Positions 1 through 10,868 of a stretch of 64,000 nucleotides of DNA are shown here, in pieces. This DNA is from Buxus sempervirens (taxonomy: Eukaryota; Streptophyta; Magnoliopsida; Buxales; Buxaceae). Positions within the stretch are counted from its first letter, which is position 1. Each line of letters starts with the position of its first letter. The translations under genes were made by a program, and so were the position numbers. Where the stretch lies: contig OX387188.1 of the NCBI GenBank assembly GCA_947561395.2, positions 37,009,942-37,073,941 on the forward strand, given 5' to 3'. The notes under the pieces are model-generated. The model did not search any database. It was not told the origin of the DNA and saw only the letters and a program-made list of their open reading frames with translations.

Positions 1-1071
1 GCTTTTTATATTGTAATGATAAACGCAAGAAGTCTTTCAGTCATCTTGACATACCCTTGATGTGTCTGGGCGATAGTCCAATATTAAGATGCTTTGGGCA
101 CCAAAAGAGATGCCGGCAAGCTAGAGACAAAAAGGCAGGTGGAGGACCCAGGAGGGAGTGTTTTTTCAAGGGACTTATGATAGCTAAGCTACATGCTGAG
201 GTGAAGATCATGAGGGGTAATTAGTAGTTGCCAATATACACCCTCTTTCCTGTTCTCCTTTTACATTTTTCTATTATTTCTGAAAAAGCTGATATAATTT
301 GGTAGGATCCACCAAAATCTATTTGTGTGTGAAGAGGTATTTTGCCAGTCCATTAGTATGTAATCTAGATAATGAAGTTCAAGTTGTTAAAAGTACTCAT
401 GCGGCGCTGATGCATAAGGCTCTCTTCAATGGGTTACAACTTTGAAGACTGATTAAACTAGAAATTTGAGTTAATTACCAGTGAATCAGGGGTGGGATGG
501 AGTTCTAATGATCTTTGGTATGTATTGGATCCTTGTCGTTCTTCTGTCCTTTGACAAAATGGGGAGGAGTCATTATTGATGAACCCTGCATAAAGCCATT
601 GCAGTCTGCAATTTAAAGTCATTTATATTGGAAGACTCATTATGCCTCATAACTATGGACCAGCTTTCACAAAGAAGGGTTGCAGAGTATGGATCCATTG
701 CTGCAAGCTTGCATCAACAAAGTAGTATATCCAAATGCATCCTAGTTAAGTTCACATCCTCTGCAATGCGAGATATCTCTCATTACAGAAGTTTTTGGAA
801 GCTCACATCACAGAGGATTTCTCTGCATCCTAGCTCTGCCTCACCAGTTTTAGTTTGCATGCAAGTGAGATATGGTTAATAGGGGCGAATTTCGACCCCT
901 ATAAGCGCAATTAACACCTCCAACTCACGCATAAGACCAGCTAGCCTTGATGCAAGATTACAGTTTCTATATAATACCAATCTATGTGTTTTCACATAGA
1001 AGCATAATACACTATTTATCAGCTACAAAAGCTACATTATGCACATATATATGTGCACCAGCCTTTATAAT
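1..1071. other. Intergenic, no recognisable gene
   Basis: AT-rich sequence with only short, compositionally unremarkable open frames such as 628-879. No conserved protein motif, RNA gene or transposon terminus is seen. It lies downstream of the minus-strand MYB gene, so the part next to 1071 should include that gene's 3' UTR. Confidence 0.5.
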
Positions 1072-1979
1072 TTATATAATGATTTTGTTGTTGTTAAACA
1101 TGTGGTGCACACGTGAGTCGTTGAGGTTCCACAAGCTACCCCATAAAGTCCCTTCTTCTCCCATGGTGTCTGACCTGGGGGGGACCCCCCCATCTTGAAA
1201 CATCACAGATGGGCACTGGTCTTCTAATTCTAAGTTGGGATACATGAAAACATTCTCTTCATCCTTTCCTTGTCCCTTACATACCATGTCGTGATCGTTT
1301 TCTGGCTGAGATAATATTCTTCCCAAATCAGCTGGTACTTGTAGCTGCCGTCGTTGGCTTGTAAGAATCTGATTCTTTTGCTTTTCTTGAATCTCAGGGT
1401 ACTTCTCCTTGTGTCTGAGATAAGTTCTCCAGTAGTTCTTAATCTCATTGTCTGTTCTTCCAGGCAAGTATTTTGATATGGTAGACCATCTGCATTTTGT
1501 ACATTCATTAATGATGTATATAATCAAATTTAATGGAGAACACGCACACACAACCAGATGCACACAGAGTGTGAGAGTAGAATTTTATATGACAATTAGT
1601 CAAAAGGCAACAATTACTTGTTCCCCCACAAGGCATGCAGCTCTATGATTATGCTTTCTTCTTGAGTAGTTAGTTGACTTCTCTTAAGGCCAGGCCTGAG
1701 ATAATTCACCCACCTTAATCTGCAACTTTTTCCATTCCTATTCAAACCTATAACCAGAAGTGAAGATATACTTAAGCAATTATATATATATGTATCTATC
1801 TCATAACCAAAGTAGTAGTACACATCAATTAAAGCCATTTTAATGCCTGAAAGAGTGTAATTACCTGAAGACTTAGCCACAGAAGTCCATCTTCCTTCCC
1901 CATGAGAATTGACATATTCAGTAAGCAGCTTATCTTCTTCAGCAGTCCAAGGCCCCTTTCTACACCCCATCATCACCAT
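1072..1979 (-). CDS. R2R3-MYB transcription factor (3 exons)
   Basis: Joined on the minus strand as exon 1 1979-1865, exon 2 1747-1618 and exon 3 1489-1072, giving about 220 residues with frame kept across both GT-AG introns. Exon 1 encodes the first half of R2 ([11 protein letters not shown], then [11 protein letters not shown]). Exon 2 completes R2 ([16 protein letters not shown]) and opens R3. Exon 3 completes R3 ([20 protein letters not shown]). The splice positions, inside R2 and just after WGNK in R3, are typical of plant R2R3-MYBs. The C-terminal part is short and acidic, with no EAR motif seen. The protein should bind MYB-type DNA elements in the nucleus. The sequence resembles small stress/hormone-type MYBs (MYB27/48/59 or subgroup 20), but I do not assign an orthologue. 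An ATG at 2030 is in frame. It lies close to the TATA box, so the ATG at 1979 (or 1970) is the more likely start. Confidence 0.88.
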
Positions 1980-2042
1980 GTAGCTAGTTTCAGTTGCTAT
2001 GTTGTTTCCAAACCTTCTGACACAATCCACAAAGTGTGCACT

Positions 2043-2060
2043 TATAAATATATATACATA
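2043..2060 (-). promoter_or_regulatory. Putative TATA box of the MYB gene
   Basis: Read on the minus strand this is an alternating TA stretch ending in TTTATAAG. It lies about 65-80 bp upstream of the chosen MYB start codon at 1979, which fits a short 5' leader. Confidence 0.4.
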
Positions 2061-3831
2061 CGCTTTACCTCTTGAGTCTTGACATCACTTCAATGGCGTC
2101 ACTCTCCTCTCTCACTCGTGAGAATCAGAGGTGATCTCATCAGCCTAGCTTTCAAAACCTTACGTAAATTATTGATTCTCCCTATTTTCTTTTCCTGGGT
2201 TCTAATTAACTTCTAACCACTGCAATGGCGGCTAGATTTGAAGTTTCGTTGCGTTATGATATTCCACTCGATTTTGAGCTAACCATGTGGAAAGAAGAGG
2301 AAGAATAATTATATCCACATGAGTAAAATAATAATTTGTTCTAGTATATTTCTTGCCCACAACCATGGCCACAAACAAAGGCTATCCCGACATTGCGAAT
2401 CTGTAGCTTATACCAAGCCAGAGTGCTAATTATAGAATCGAAGAAATTGTGAACCACAATCCAGTGGAAAGGACTAGTGGGTTGTTGATGTTCTTTGAAA
2501 GCAGCTTGTAATCCAATGATTACGCAACATTTGTTAGATAGAAATACTCCATTAGTGCAGACTTTACATATTAGTAATTGTTAATGATCTTTACTTTATG
2601 AGAACAATGGAGGTTCTAGCTAGGAGGACCACCATTAAGGGTAAATAGTGAGCTAATTAAACAGGTGAGTAGATGACTTTGCTGAGTCACCTGAAGGACT
2701 TATGGCACAAGTGATTCTGTTAATTGATAATGTGATGGATCTGCAAAGACATGATGGCCAATAATTAGTTAACTCCTACATTATTCATAATCCTGGAGAC
2801 TGTAAAATTATTCCAAAGATCACACTAAAAATGCTTTGGATTTGACAGTGTGAAGCAGAAGATCGATGGGTCATCTCCTAATGTAAGTCAATTAAAGATG
2901 GCGTGTAGGTCGATGGACTGCTTGGCTATGCTTAATTAGTAGATAATTAATTTGGGTTGCTTTTAGAATTAAAAAATTATATTAATTAACATATATTTTT
3001 TCTGTTAAATTGTTAATATGGTAACAGTTGCCGGATTGGTTGTTATTTCCCTCTTGGAAATCTCAAAATCGTTTCCAAGCTCACTCACAAGAGTGCACAA
3101 GATAAAGAGCTTGTAAACAGATTTCCATTTCAGTTGCCAGTTTTGGAGATCCAGATTCATTGTTAGTGCAAACTCCAGCTTATTGCGGCTAATTGAATAC
3201 ATTGACTAGCAAGTCGGCAATTTGGGAGGACATTGAATATTCTTTCAAAGGAATCAAAGCTAGGAAAGCCCGAGCCTAAGCATAGTGCAAACCCAAGCAT
3301 GGCACGTATAAAGCCCAATCATGGTAGAAGCCCAAGCATCAGACAAAGATTTAGTAGGCCGTGGGCTATGTCGGGAAGAGTTATCAGGACCAGCGGGGTG
3401 CACAATATATACTATACTGAACTTAGAGGGAGGGAAGAAGTTTGGAACTGTTTAGATTTTAAATGAATAAGTAGAGTTTTAACTATTTTAACCTTATACT
3501 AAATAATGTTTTAACAACGAATGATAAAGGTTTTTTGGGAAAATTGTACATAGTTGTTGGCACGCTTCGCAAGGAGCCTATTGTCGTTATATATTTATAC
3601 ATTGTAAACATAGCGCAACAAATTATCGAGGCACATAACAGTACCATACGAAGTATAATATGCATTAACATTTTATTGATTTAGCGAGTGTGTTTCCTTT
3701 AGTTCTAAGTTCCAACTCTCTGCTACAATCCGTGTTACATCGATTGTCAAACATGTAAGGGAAACAACTGGTTGTACGATACAATGTAGTACAGCCGGGT
3801 GATTTGCAACAGTATTATTAAAATTTGATTA
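2061..3831. other. Intergenic region upstream of the MYB gene
   Basis: No convincing gene. About 3540-3600 contains a degenerate stretch (GTTGGCACGCTTC) that resembles the Helitron-like terminus near 46880, so part of this region may be transposon debris. The remainder is AT-rich and holds only short frames without recognisable motifs. Confidence 0.4.
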
Positions 3832-3862
3832 TCTATACTAATATATAGAAGGTATTGCCAAA
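3832..3862 (+). mobile_element. Possible Helitron 5' terminus (isolated)
   Basis: The motif TCTATACTAATATATAG preceded by A resembles the 5' TC end of plant Helitrons, and similar ends occur on the other strand at 14461, 20997 and 38187. No matching 3' hairpin plus CTRR end was found downstream, so this is a candidate fragment only. Confidence 0.25.
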
Positions 3863-4073
3863 ATTTTTGCCTGATAATCTATGCCAAAATTTCTCCAATT
3901 ATTACATACGTATTTACCTTAATTATGCAGTTGATAAAAAGTTACACATGAAAATACATAACGACCAATAACATGCGTCAGTTTATAACAAACAAATTCA
4001 AATACAAAAATGCTGAATCAAAGCGTGGAACTTTTTTTATCTCTGACAAATTGTTTTTCTAAGTGAGTCCTAC

Positions 4074-4458
4074 TAGAGCTAGCAACGGGTCAGGTCGTAA
4101 TCGGGTTGGGGTTAAATGGGTCAGGTTCGGGTTGACCCGATTAATGGCGGGTTAGGAAAACCCCAAACCGAACCCAACCCGATTATATATTTTATTTTTT
4201 CAAAAAATATTATTAAAATAGGATTATGGGGTAATTGGGACGAGTTCGGGTCATAATCGGGTTGGCGGGTCATAATCGGGTTGATTCATGCCATTTTTTG
4301 CACTTTTTTAAATCGGGTCATAATCGGGTTGGCAGGTCATAATCGGGTTTGACCTGATTATAGGCAGGTTGGGAAAACCCCAACTCGCACCCGACCCAAT
4401 TAATAAACGGGGTTAGTCGAGTTGACCCGTCGGGTCGGTTCGATTTTTGCCGACTCTG
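4074..4458. mobile_element. Non-autonomous hAT-type element (385 bp)
   Basis: Flanked by an 8-bp near-perfect target duplication, AGTCCTAC at 4066-4073 and AGTCCCAC at 4459-4466. The termini are imperfect inverted repeats, TAGAGCTAGCAA at the left and CAGAGTCGGCAA reading inward from the right. This fits the hAT pattern YAGRGnnnGCAA. The inside is mostly copies of a short GC-rich module (GGGTCATAATCGGGTTG and variants) in direct and inverted orientation around an AT-rich core. There is no coding capacity. It would need a transposase supplied from elsewhere. Confidence 0.75.
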
Positions 4459-4790
4459 AGTCCCACAATAATATTTACAAATTAGGTATTTTCTAATTGG
4501 TTACAGACTTGAAATTTGTTCGAGCCCTAGGCTAGAAGATTTGTTGGTCCAACGACAATGCATGTGTTCACATAAGTGTGTGAAGTTGATGTGTACATAA
4601 GCATTGCCGTTAGACCAGTAGATCTTCCAATAAGAGGGTTCAAGTGATATGGACTTGCTAGAGTCCCTGGTGTTTATAAAAGCTTTTTAAAAATCATAAT
4701 CTAGAATGATATTGACAGAATTTTAATTATATTCTTTTTTATTTATTTATGAAAAAGTGGCAGCATTATATTACTGATGCACACCAAGAA

Positions 4791-5430
4791 CAATCGGAGG
4801 ACCATTGGCACGGGCGGAATAGGTTTTTTTTTTTCTTATGGAAAGTGGCAGCATTGTACTAAAAGTTGATGTTCCCGTCTTTCGCTAAAGTAGTATCGTG
4901 AATTCCAGTGGGCTCTTTATTCCAAAGAGGCGTGGTCAATGGAAGCTCCTGGACTCTTGCTTTAACAGCATCGAACGGATGTGCCACTGCCACGTATTAG
5001 ATAAGATCCGACGGCTGTAGGTTAAGTGCAGCACTCATCTAGGGTTTCTCTTTTGTTATATATTGAGGGTTGATTTGCAGAAGCGCCTGGTGGAAAGAAA
5101 CGGCGGAAATGGGAAAGAGAGGCAAGAGCTGGTGGGAAGCTTGGGGAGTGGGTTGGGACGGAAAGGCGAATTTGGGGTTATTGTTGGATCCTTTCCGATC
5201 CCACCCATTCCTATGGTTTTCCGCGGTTCCTCCCTTTCCCTTTTTTACTGCTTTATAATTATTTGGAGGTGAAGATGGAGGGAAAGATGAGAAAAGGGAG
5301 GCATCAGAGCTTTGGAGAGCTGCAGGAGTGGGCGAGAATTGGAAAGGCCATTATTTCCAATCACTGAGATGATGGGAAAAAAACACGGGTTTCCTTTCCT
5401 ATTCCGCCCATGCCAGTGGTTCTCCGATTG
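4791..5430. repeat. Long-range inverted repeat with internal diverged duplication
   Basis: A 32-bp arm at 4791-4822 matches the reverse complement of 5399-5430 at 29 of 32 positions. The interior shows a diverged direct repeat: the stretch around 5190-5240 (CGATCCCACCCATTCC) resembles 5392-5445 (CTATTCCGCCCATGCC). Another short direct repeat (GTGGCAGCATT) occurs at about 4757 and 4847. No target duplication was found around the arms, so the type of element, if any, is unknown. Confidence 0.5.
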
Positions 5431-6143
5431 CTCCCTCCTTTTTCGCTTTTCCAGCTACAACTCTTCCGTGGAGCTATTGCAGGGTAAGTGAAAATAATGA
5501 ATTTTTCTTAATCAGATATGATTTCTTGCTAATTGGAGTTCATCTTTAGTTAGATCCGGCGATAAAAATCGTATTGAGCAGTTTTTATTTTATAGTTCGT
5601 TTTGTTTTAGGCCTTTTTCAGGATTATGCTGGGCTGCTTGCCTGAAGTAGGGAGCCTGCGGTGCCAAACATCGTTGACCTAGTTATAGGCTAAGATCGTG
5701 ATTAGATGAACAAACTGAACAAGGAAGAGTTTCAAGTTTCTGAGGAGAGTGGGAGTTAGGGAGGATGGTCTAGTCGACACAAACCCTATGCTTGCAAAGT
5801 TCCATAATTTTAGATTTTTCCTCGTCATCTCATGAACGATTTCTTGTTGATGATCCACTTTTAAGCAAAAAGGAATTATGGAATATTGCTATCTATATGC
5901 ACGTTTTCCGTTGGTGGTAGTGTGGTACATCTTGATGAAACCCACCCACCGGTGAACCACCACAGAGACGGAAAGAGAGAAATGGAACTCCATGCGCTAC
6001 TGCAGCCCATGCCTAAAACTTCTAAAAGTCACATTCCATCATCTTTTCGACCCTGTGACTTGGTTTAAGGTCCAAGCGCTTATCTTTAACGTTTGGAATG
6101 TATATCCTAATCCATTTCTTCTGGTGCAAAATCGGGTGGTATG
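5431..6143. other. Intergenic, no recognisable gene
   Basis: Only short open frames without motifs. No transposon termini or RNA genes are seen in this stretch. Confidence 0.4.
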
Positions 6144-6520
6144 GGTTGTGTTTGGAGGCTTCGATTTAGGCAGCTAAAAAAGAAAAGAAAATGAGAGAGG
6201 AATTTTCTTTCCTTTTCTTTTTATGTTATGTATGGATGTGATGAAAAATGAGAAAAAAAGAAAAATATATTTTAATAAAATGATGGGTTGGGAGGGTGGG
6301 TGGTTTTTCCTTTTCTGATGTTTGGATGTTTGGATGAGATGAAAAATGAGAAAAAAAGAAAAATATATTTTAATAAAATGATAGGTTGGGGTGGTGGGTG
6401 GTTGCGGGCACCAATGGGTAGTGGTGTTGATGTGTGATCGTGGTTATGGCCAGGCTAGTGGTGGTGTCGGGTGGTGGTGGTGTCGGGTGGTGGTGATGGT
6501 GGTGAGTGGTGGTGGTGTTC
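6144..6520. mobile_element. Truncated MITE related to the element at 9164
   Basis: It begins GGTTGTGTTTGGAGGC and shares with the intact MITE at 9164-9797 the order of terminus, AAAAGAAAAG tract, a GAAAAATGAGAAAAAAAG-type block, AAATATATTTTA, then a GGT/GGTGG-rich stretch. The expected right terminus is absent. A roughly 98-bp internal tandem duplication repeats the GAAAAATGAG...AAATGATGGG block at 6241 and 6339. Confidence 0.55.
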
Positions 6521-7680
6521 TAAACACGGCTTTAGTGAAACCATGTGGGTGTTTTGGGTATGGGGTCCCTTATTTAAATGGGGGCATACGTCCATCTATT
6601 TAACGTTGGGACCACTCGCATTGGGTGCACCAGAGGAAACGGTTTTATGGTTGCACGCCCCGTCTTAATTATCTTATGGTTGCATGCCTCATCTTTATTA
6701 AGGTTCTATTGTACCTTAATGGGGGTTCATCCATCTTATTTTGCAGGTGTCTTTCCATTAATTAAATATAAAACGACCACTTATTTTGGGAAGCGTGTCA
6801 AATATATATTTTGTTTTTAATTCTTGAAAATGACCAGGTAATGTCATTTTGTCTCATATATTTCTATGGGTAATTTTTTTTTTAGTTTCTACTTTTCAAA
6901 AGATATCGTTTAATAATTTCTTATCTTATAAAAATGTTAGGATATGTAAAAGATAAGAAATTGTTGAAGGATATTTTTTGGAAAGTAAAAATAAAGAAGA
7001 TAAAGTTACCATTAAATATATAAGACAAAATGACATTAGAAGGTTATTTTTGAAAATATGTATGTTTAGCACACTTTCTAGAGGGGTTTGTTCGTTTTAT
7101 AAATTTAAAAGAAAATTAAGGGTGTTTTAAGTCTTAAAATATTAAGCATTTAGTTATTGATAAATCTAGTATTAATAAATTGATGTAGGATTTAATTTGA
7201 TAAAAAGTGAAGGAAGGTTCATGCAATCCTTAAATTACATATGATTTCATAGGTTATTATAGTGACATCGAGTGTAAAATAGTGGGATAACAAAATTGTA
7301 AAATGGGAGACTTCGAGTGTCACATAGAAAAATGATGTGGGATAATAAGGTTCTAAAATGGGGATTACTTGGAGGGCATTATTAAAGTTTTGTTACCCAT
7401 TTTACAGGTTTGTTAATCCAAATCCCCTTTTTTTTATTTTGATATTCAGTGTTACCATCATAATTGATGAAATAATATGCAATTTATGGATGCCTAAAAA
7501 GCCTTTTACTACTCCTATATCCATTTGTTAATTTTAGATGTATCAATAATTAATTGCTTAACATTTTAATACTCAAAATGCCTTCAATTCTATTTTAAAT
7601 TTGATAACTAATTGTTTAACATTTTAATACCCAAAACACCCACAATTCTATTTAAAATTTGATATGCGTGAATTCCCCTA
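6521..7680. other. Intergenic, AT-rich, no gene recognised
   Basis: Contains short local repeats, for example TTATGGTTGCA twice at about 6645-6690 and AACATTTTAATAC twice at about 7560-7635. No gene or complete mobile element could be supported. Confidence 0.4.
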
Positions 7681-8402
7681 GGCTACGTTTGGTTAGTCGG
7701 ATTGTTTTGGGTTTTGTCGGAAAACAAACTTTCCTTCATAAATGGGGCGTTTGGTTAGAAGGAAAATGTGGGACTCATAGAAATTAAAATCAGTCAACAA
7801 TCATTCAACGCATGTTTTGTCCAGTTTTGTTTTCCGACCAAAATGGTCGGATTTTGTCGGAAAGGAAAGTCCAACCAAGGGTTACTACCTATTTACCCCT
7901 GGTTTTTTTTTCCAATCCCTCCTTTCTCCATCGTGTGGCCCCACTTCTTTCTTAAGAAACATGGGGGCGATCATGTGGCCCTCCTTCTTTCTTAAAAATG
8001 GAAAAATAGGGGATCGTGTTTTGCTTAAAAAAATAAAAAATAAGAGTAGCGTTGTGTGTGTTCTTCATTTAAAAAATAAATAAATTAAAGGAGTGGAAGT
8101 GTTGCGTGTCCTTGACTAAAACAATTAATTGAAAAAAAATAGGGAATGGGTGTTTATAGTATTTTTTTTTTCAATTTTATGTGGACAAAATTAAAGGGTA
8201 AAATAGGAAAATGTAAGACATTTCTCATTCATTCTAATTAACCAAACATCATAACTAGGATTTTCCATCAGTTTTCATAAATTTTCTGGATACATCCAAA
8301 CAACATTCAAGAAAGTTAATTTTCACTTTCCAGAATATCACTTTCTGGCATATCACTTTCCCAACAGACTTCACAACTTAATCCGACTATCCAAATACAG
8401 CC
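7681..8402. mobile_element. Harbinger/Tourist-like MITE (722 bp)
   Basis: The left end GGCTACGTTTGGTTAGTCGG and the inward-read right end GGCTGTATTTGGATAGTCGG form an inverted repeat of about 24 bp with few mismatches, flanked by CTA on both sides (3-bp target duplication). A second, inner pair of similar inverted ends occurs at about 7745 (GGGCGTTTGGTTAGAAGG) and about 8235-8255 (CATTCTAATTAACCAAAC), as if one element sits inside or derives from another. It has no transposase. The 3-bp duplication and the GTTTGG-type ends favour a PIF/Harbinger-type MITE. Confidence 0.62.
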
Positions 8403-9163
8403 CTAATATTATAGATGAGGTTTTCAACAGTCCTTAACCGAGTTAGAGGAGTCGGGGTCTCAACATTCGAGTTGAATTCCAACGTGCTAGCCTAGGCCGG
8501 GGTTCCAAGAACGTCTTGCGGTTCTGCAGATTAACCTGCTAGCCCATGAGAGTGCTACCCTTTAAGTAGACAACAAATGGTACTTTAGCAGTGAGAGAAT
8601 TTCTATTTTAGGAAGATATATCTTTGTTATCTGAGATTGTGACAAATGTTACCATTTGAGAGACACTATCTATAAATAGCCCTATATACTCATTCGTAAT
8701 TTCTCAAATTGATCCCTCCTTCTACATAAAACCCAAAGAATTCGATATCATTTTCTCCATAAATAGCTTTTCTGACAAAGAATGAAATGGAAGTTAAGAC
8801 AAGGAGGCGAAGGTTGCATTAATGATTAAATAAATTATAAGTTGAAATTAAGTGCTAATTAAGCAATCCTAAATGCAGCCTAAAAGAGGAAATGCAAGTT
8901 CTGGGCTGCTGCGAATTATCAAACGGAAGGCAATCTAGGATGTACTCTCCTTCTCTCACTCTTTCTACCTGTCTTATCTCTCTCTCTCCATCGTTTTGTT
9001 TGAACTTGTTATTTTGTATTTTGTATTTTTTTTGCAGCAATCTCTCTCCCCTTCCTCTTTGTCTTTGCAGCAAACAATACCTTCAAACCCTGTTTGTGTG
9101 TACTCTCTTCCTCTTCTCTTTTTCTTTTTCGCTATCCTTTATTTCTTTTTTTTTTTTCCTTTA
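8403..9163. other. Intergenic, no recognisable gene
   Basis: Short frames only. About 8950-9160 is a pyrimidine-rich CT/T stretch, which explains the Ser/Leu/Phe-rich open frames there. Confidence 0.4.
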
Positions 9164-9797
9164 GGTTGTGTTTGGAACCTTGGATTTGGGGAGAAAAGAA
9201 AAGAAAGTTAAAAAGGAAAAGAAAAGAAGAGAAAAGAAAAGAAAAATACTGATTTTCTTTTCTTTTCTGATGTCGGATGAGATGAGAAATGAGAAGAAAA
9301 AAATATATTTTAGTAAAGATGATAGGTTAGGGTGGTAGAAGGTGGTGCCAAGTGGCAGTGGGTGATGCTGGCGGCGGTTGGCAGTGGGTGGTGGCTATTG
9401 TTGGTGGTGATTGGCTACGGTGGATGGCCATGGTGGTGGCGGAAGATGATGGCGGTGGTGGGCGGTGGTGGCAGCTGGTGGGTGGTGGTTGGTGGTGGTG
9501 GTGGTCAGTGGTAGTGGTGGGCGATGGTGGGTTGTGGTGGTGGTGGGTGATGGGTTATGGTGGTGGTGGATGATGCTAGTGGTGGGATGGGTGAGTGGTG
9601 TGAATAGTGATAAGTGATGGTAAATTTTTTTTTCTTTCAAAATTCCTACGCTTTTTGAGAGAAAATTTTTTATATTGGAGAGAAAGAGGGAGAGAAAATT
9701 TGGAGAGAATCTCATTTTCTTTCATCTAAACCAAACAAGAGAAAAGAAAATTTTATCATTTTCTTTTCTCCCCAAATCCAGGGTTCCAAACACAACC
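9164..9797. mobile_element. Harbinger/Tourist-like MITE with GGT-rich core (634 bp)
   Basis: Inverted terminal repeats of about 39 bp with one mismatch: the left end starts GGTTGTGTTTGGAACCTTGG and the right end, read inward, GGTTGTGTTTGGAACCCTGG. It is flanked by TTA at 9161-9163 and 9798-9800, the 3-bp duplication expected for PIF/Harbinger. The core at 9330-9600 is a strand-biased GGT/GGTGG array, which produces Gly/Trp-rich frames on the plus strand and His/Thr/Pro-rich frames on the minus strand. It codes for nothing credible. Confidence 0.8.
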
Positions 9798-10543
9798 TTA
9801 CTTGATATTTCTTTTTGGTTGCTACAATGTGCTGGTTTTTTTTTTCCATCTTCCCCTTTGTTTGATCTTCTTTGTTTTTGACTGCTTTATGTGATTTTTT
9901 CCGGGTCATTGAGCTTTCTTTTTCTATTGATGTTATGTGCTTTGTTTTTCATTTGGGAGCCCTTTTTCTCATGCTGTTTTTTAATTTTCTTAGCTTTCCT
10001 TTTCTTTTTCTTTTTTCAATTTCCCTACTGTAAAAACAAAACTACCATTTTTTCTCACATTGCAAACAAAACCATTGTTCTTTCATTCTTTTTATATTGA
10101 TTGAACTCTCTTCTTGATCTTGATCTTAGTGAAGCATGTGGCATTTTAGGATTAAAATGGCTTGGACAAATGTCAAGTCTAATGGCTTGAGTTGGTGGTG
10201 ACATTAATGGCCAGCACAATTCCGCAATCTCCATGCATATTGAGGTTCAAGCTTGGTGTGAGTCTTCGTGATCATGCGTGAAAACCAATCAATTGAAATT
10301 TATAAGTTTTAACCAATCAATAGAATTGGAATTTAAATTAATTCATTGCGATATTCTAATTCTAAATTTCAATTCTCTCGTAATCCAATCACAAAAATTT
10401 TAATTTCATTCTGTTTACACCTGGCGGTAAAGTAAAGTTCTATATGACTACAATTCTCTCGGTAAAGTAGAGTCATATGTGGCTACAAGTCTCCCTAAAA
10501 TAGGGAAGTGGGGTCCATTAAGAAACCCCCAATTACTTAGGAT
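9798..10543. other. Intergenic, T-rich, no gene recognised
   Basis: Pyrimidine-rich to about 10100 and then AT-rich. No gene, RNA or transposon ends were found. Confidence 0.4.
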
Positions 10544-10868
10544 CAAGGTTTACAGTTTGGCGTGCCACCGAAATTTCGGTTTTTATGCCCCCAGCGATGC
10601 GTTTCGTTGGGGGAAATCGTCAATTTGCATCGTTGGCGAAACGGACGGAAATTTCGAGCGAAACGGACCAAAACAGGCGAAACGGGCGAAACAGAGAAAA
10701 AAATGTTAATTTAAAAAAAAAAATTTAAGCGAAACGGGTGGCGTGTCGTCGAAATTTCGCTGAAATCCAAAAAAACATAATTTTTTATTTTTTTTTGCCC
10801 ATTAAAAATTTTTCGGCATTTCGGTGACCTGGGCGGCACGCCTAGCGGCACCGAAACTTAAAACCTTG
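10544..10868. mobile_element. Non-autonomous hAT-like element (325 bp)
   Basis: Flanked by a perfect 8-bp duplication CTTAGGAT (10536-10543 and 10869-10876). The inverted ends are CAAGGTTTACAG and, inward from the right, CAAGGTTTTAAG. Subterminal GC-rich blocks (GGCGTGCCACCGAAATTTCG on the left, a related inverted block on the right) flank a GCGAAACGG-repeat interior. No coding capacity. The TSD length and end type indicate the hAT superfamily. Confidence 0.75.

Noticed and set aside
9332..9715. Gly/Trp-rich and His/Pro/Thr-rich open frames on both strands
   Set aside because: They are by-products of the GGT/GGTGG array inside the MITE at 9164-9797. They have no start context and no conserved motif.
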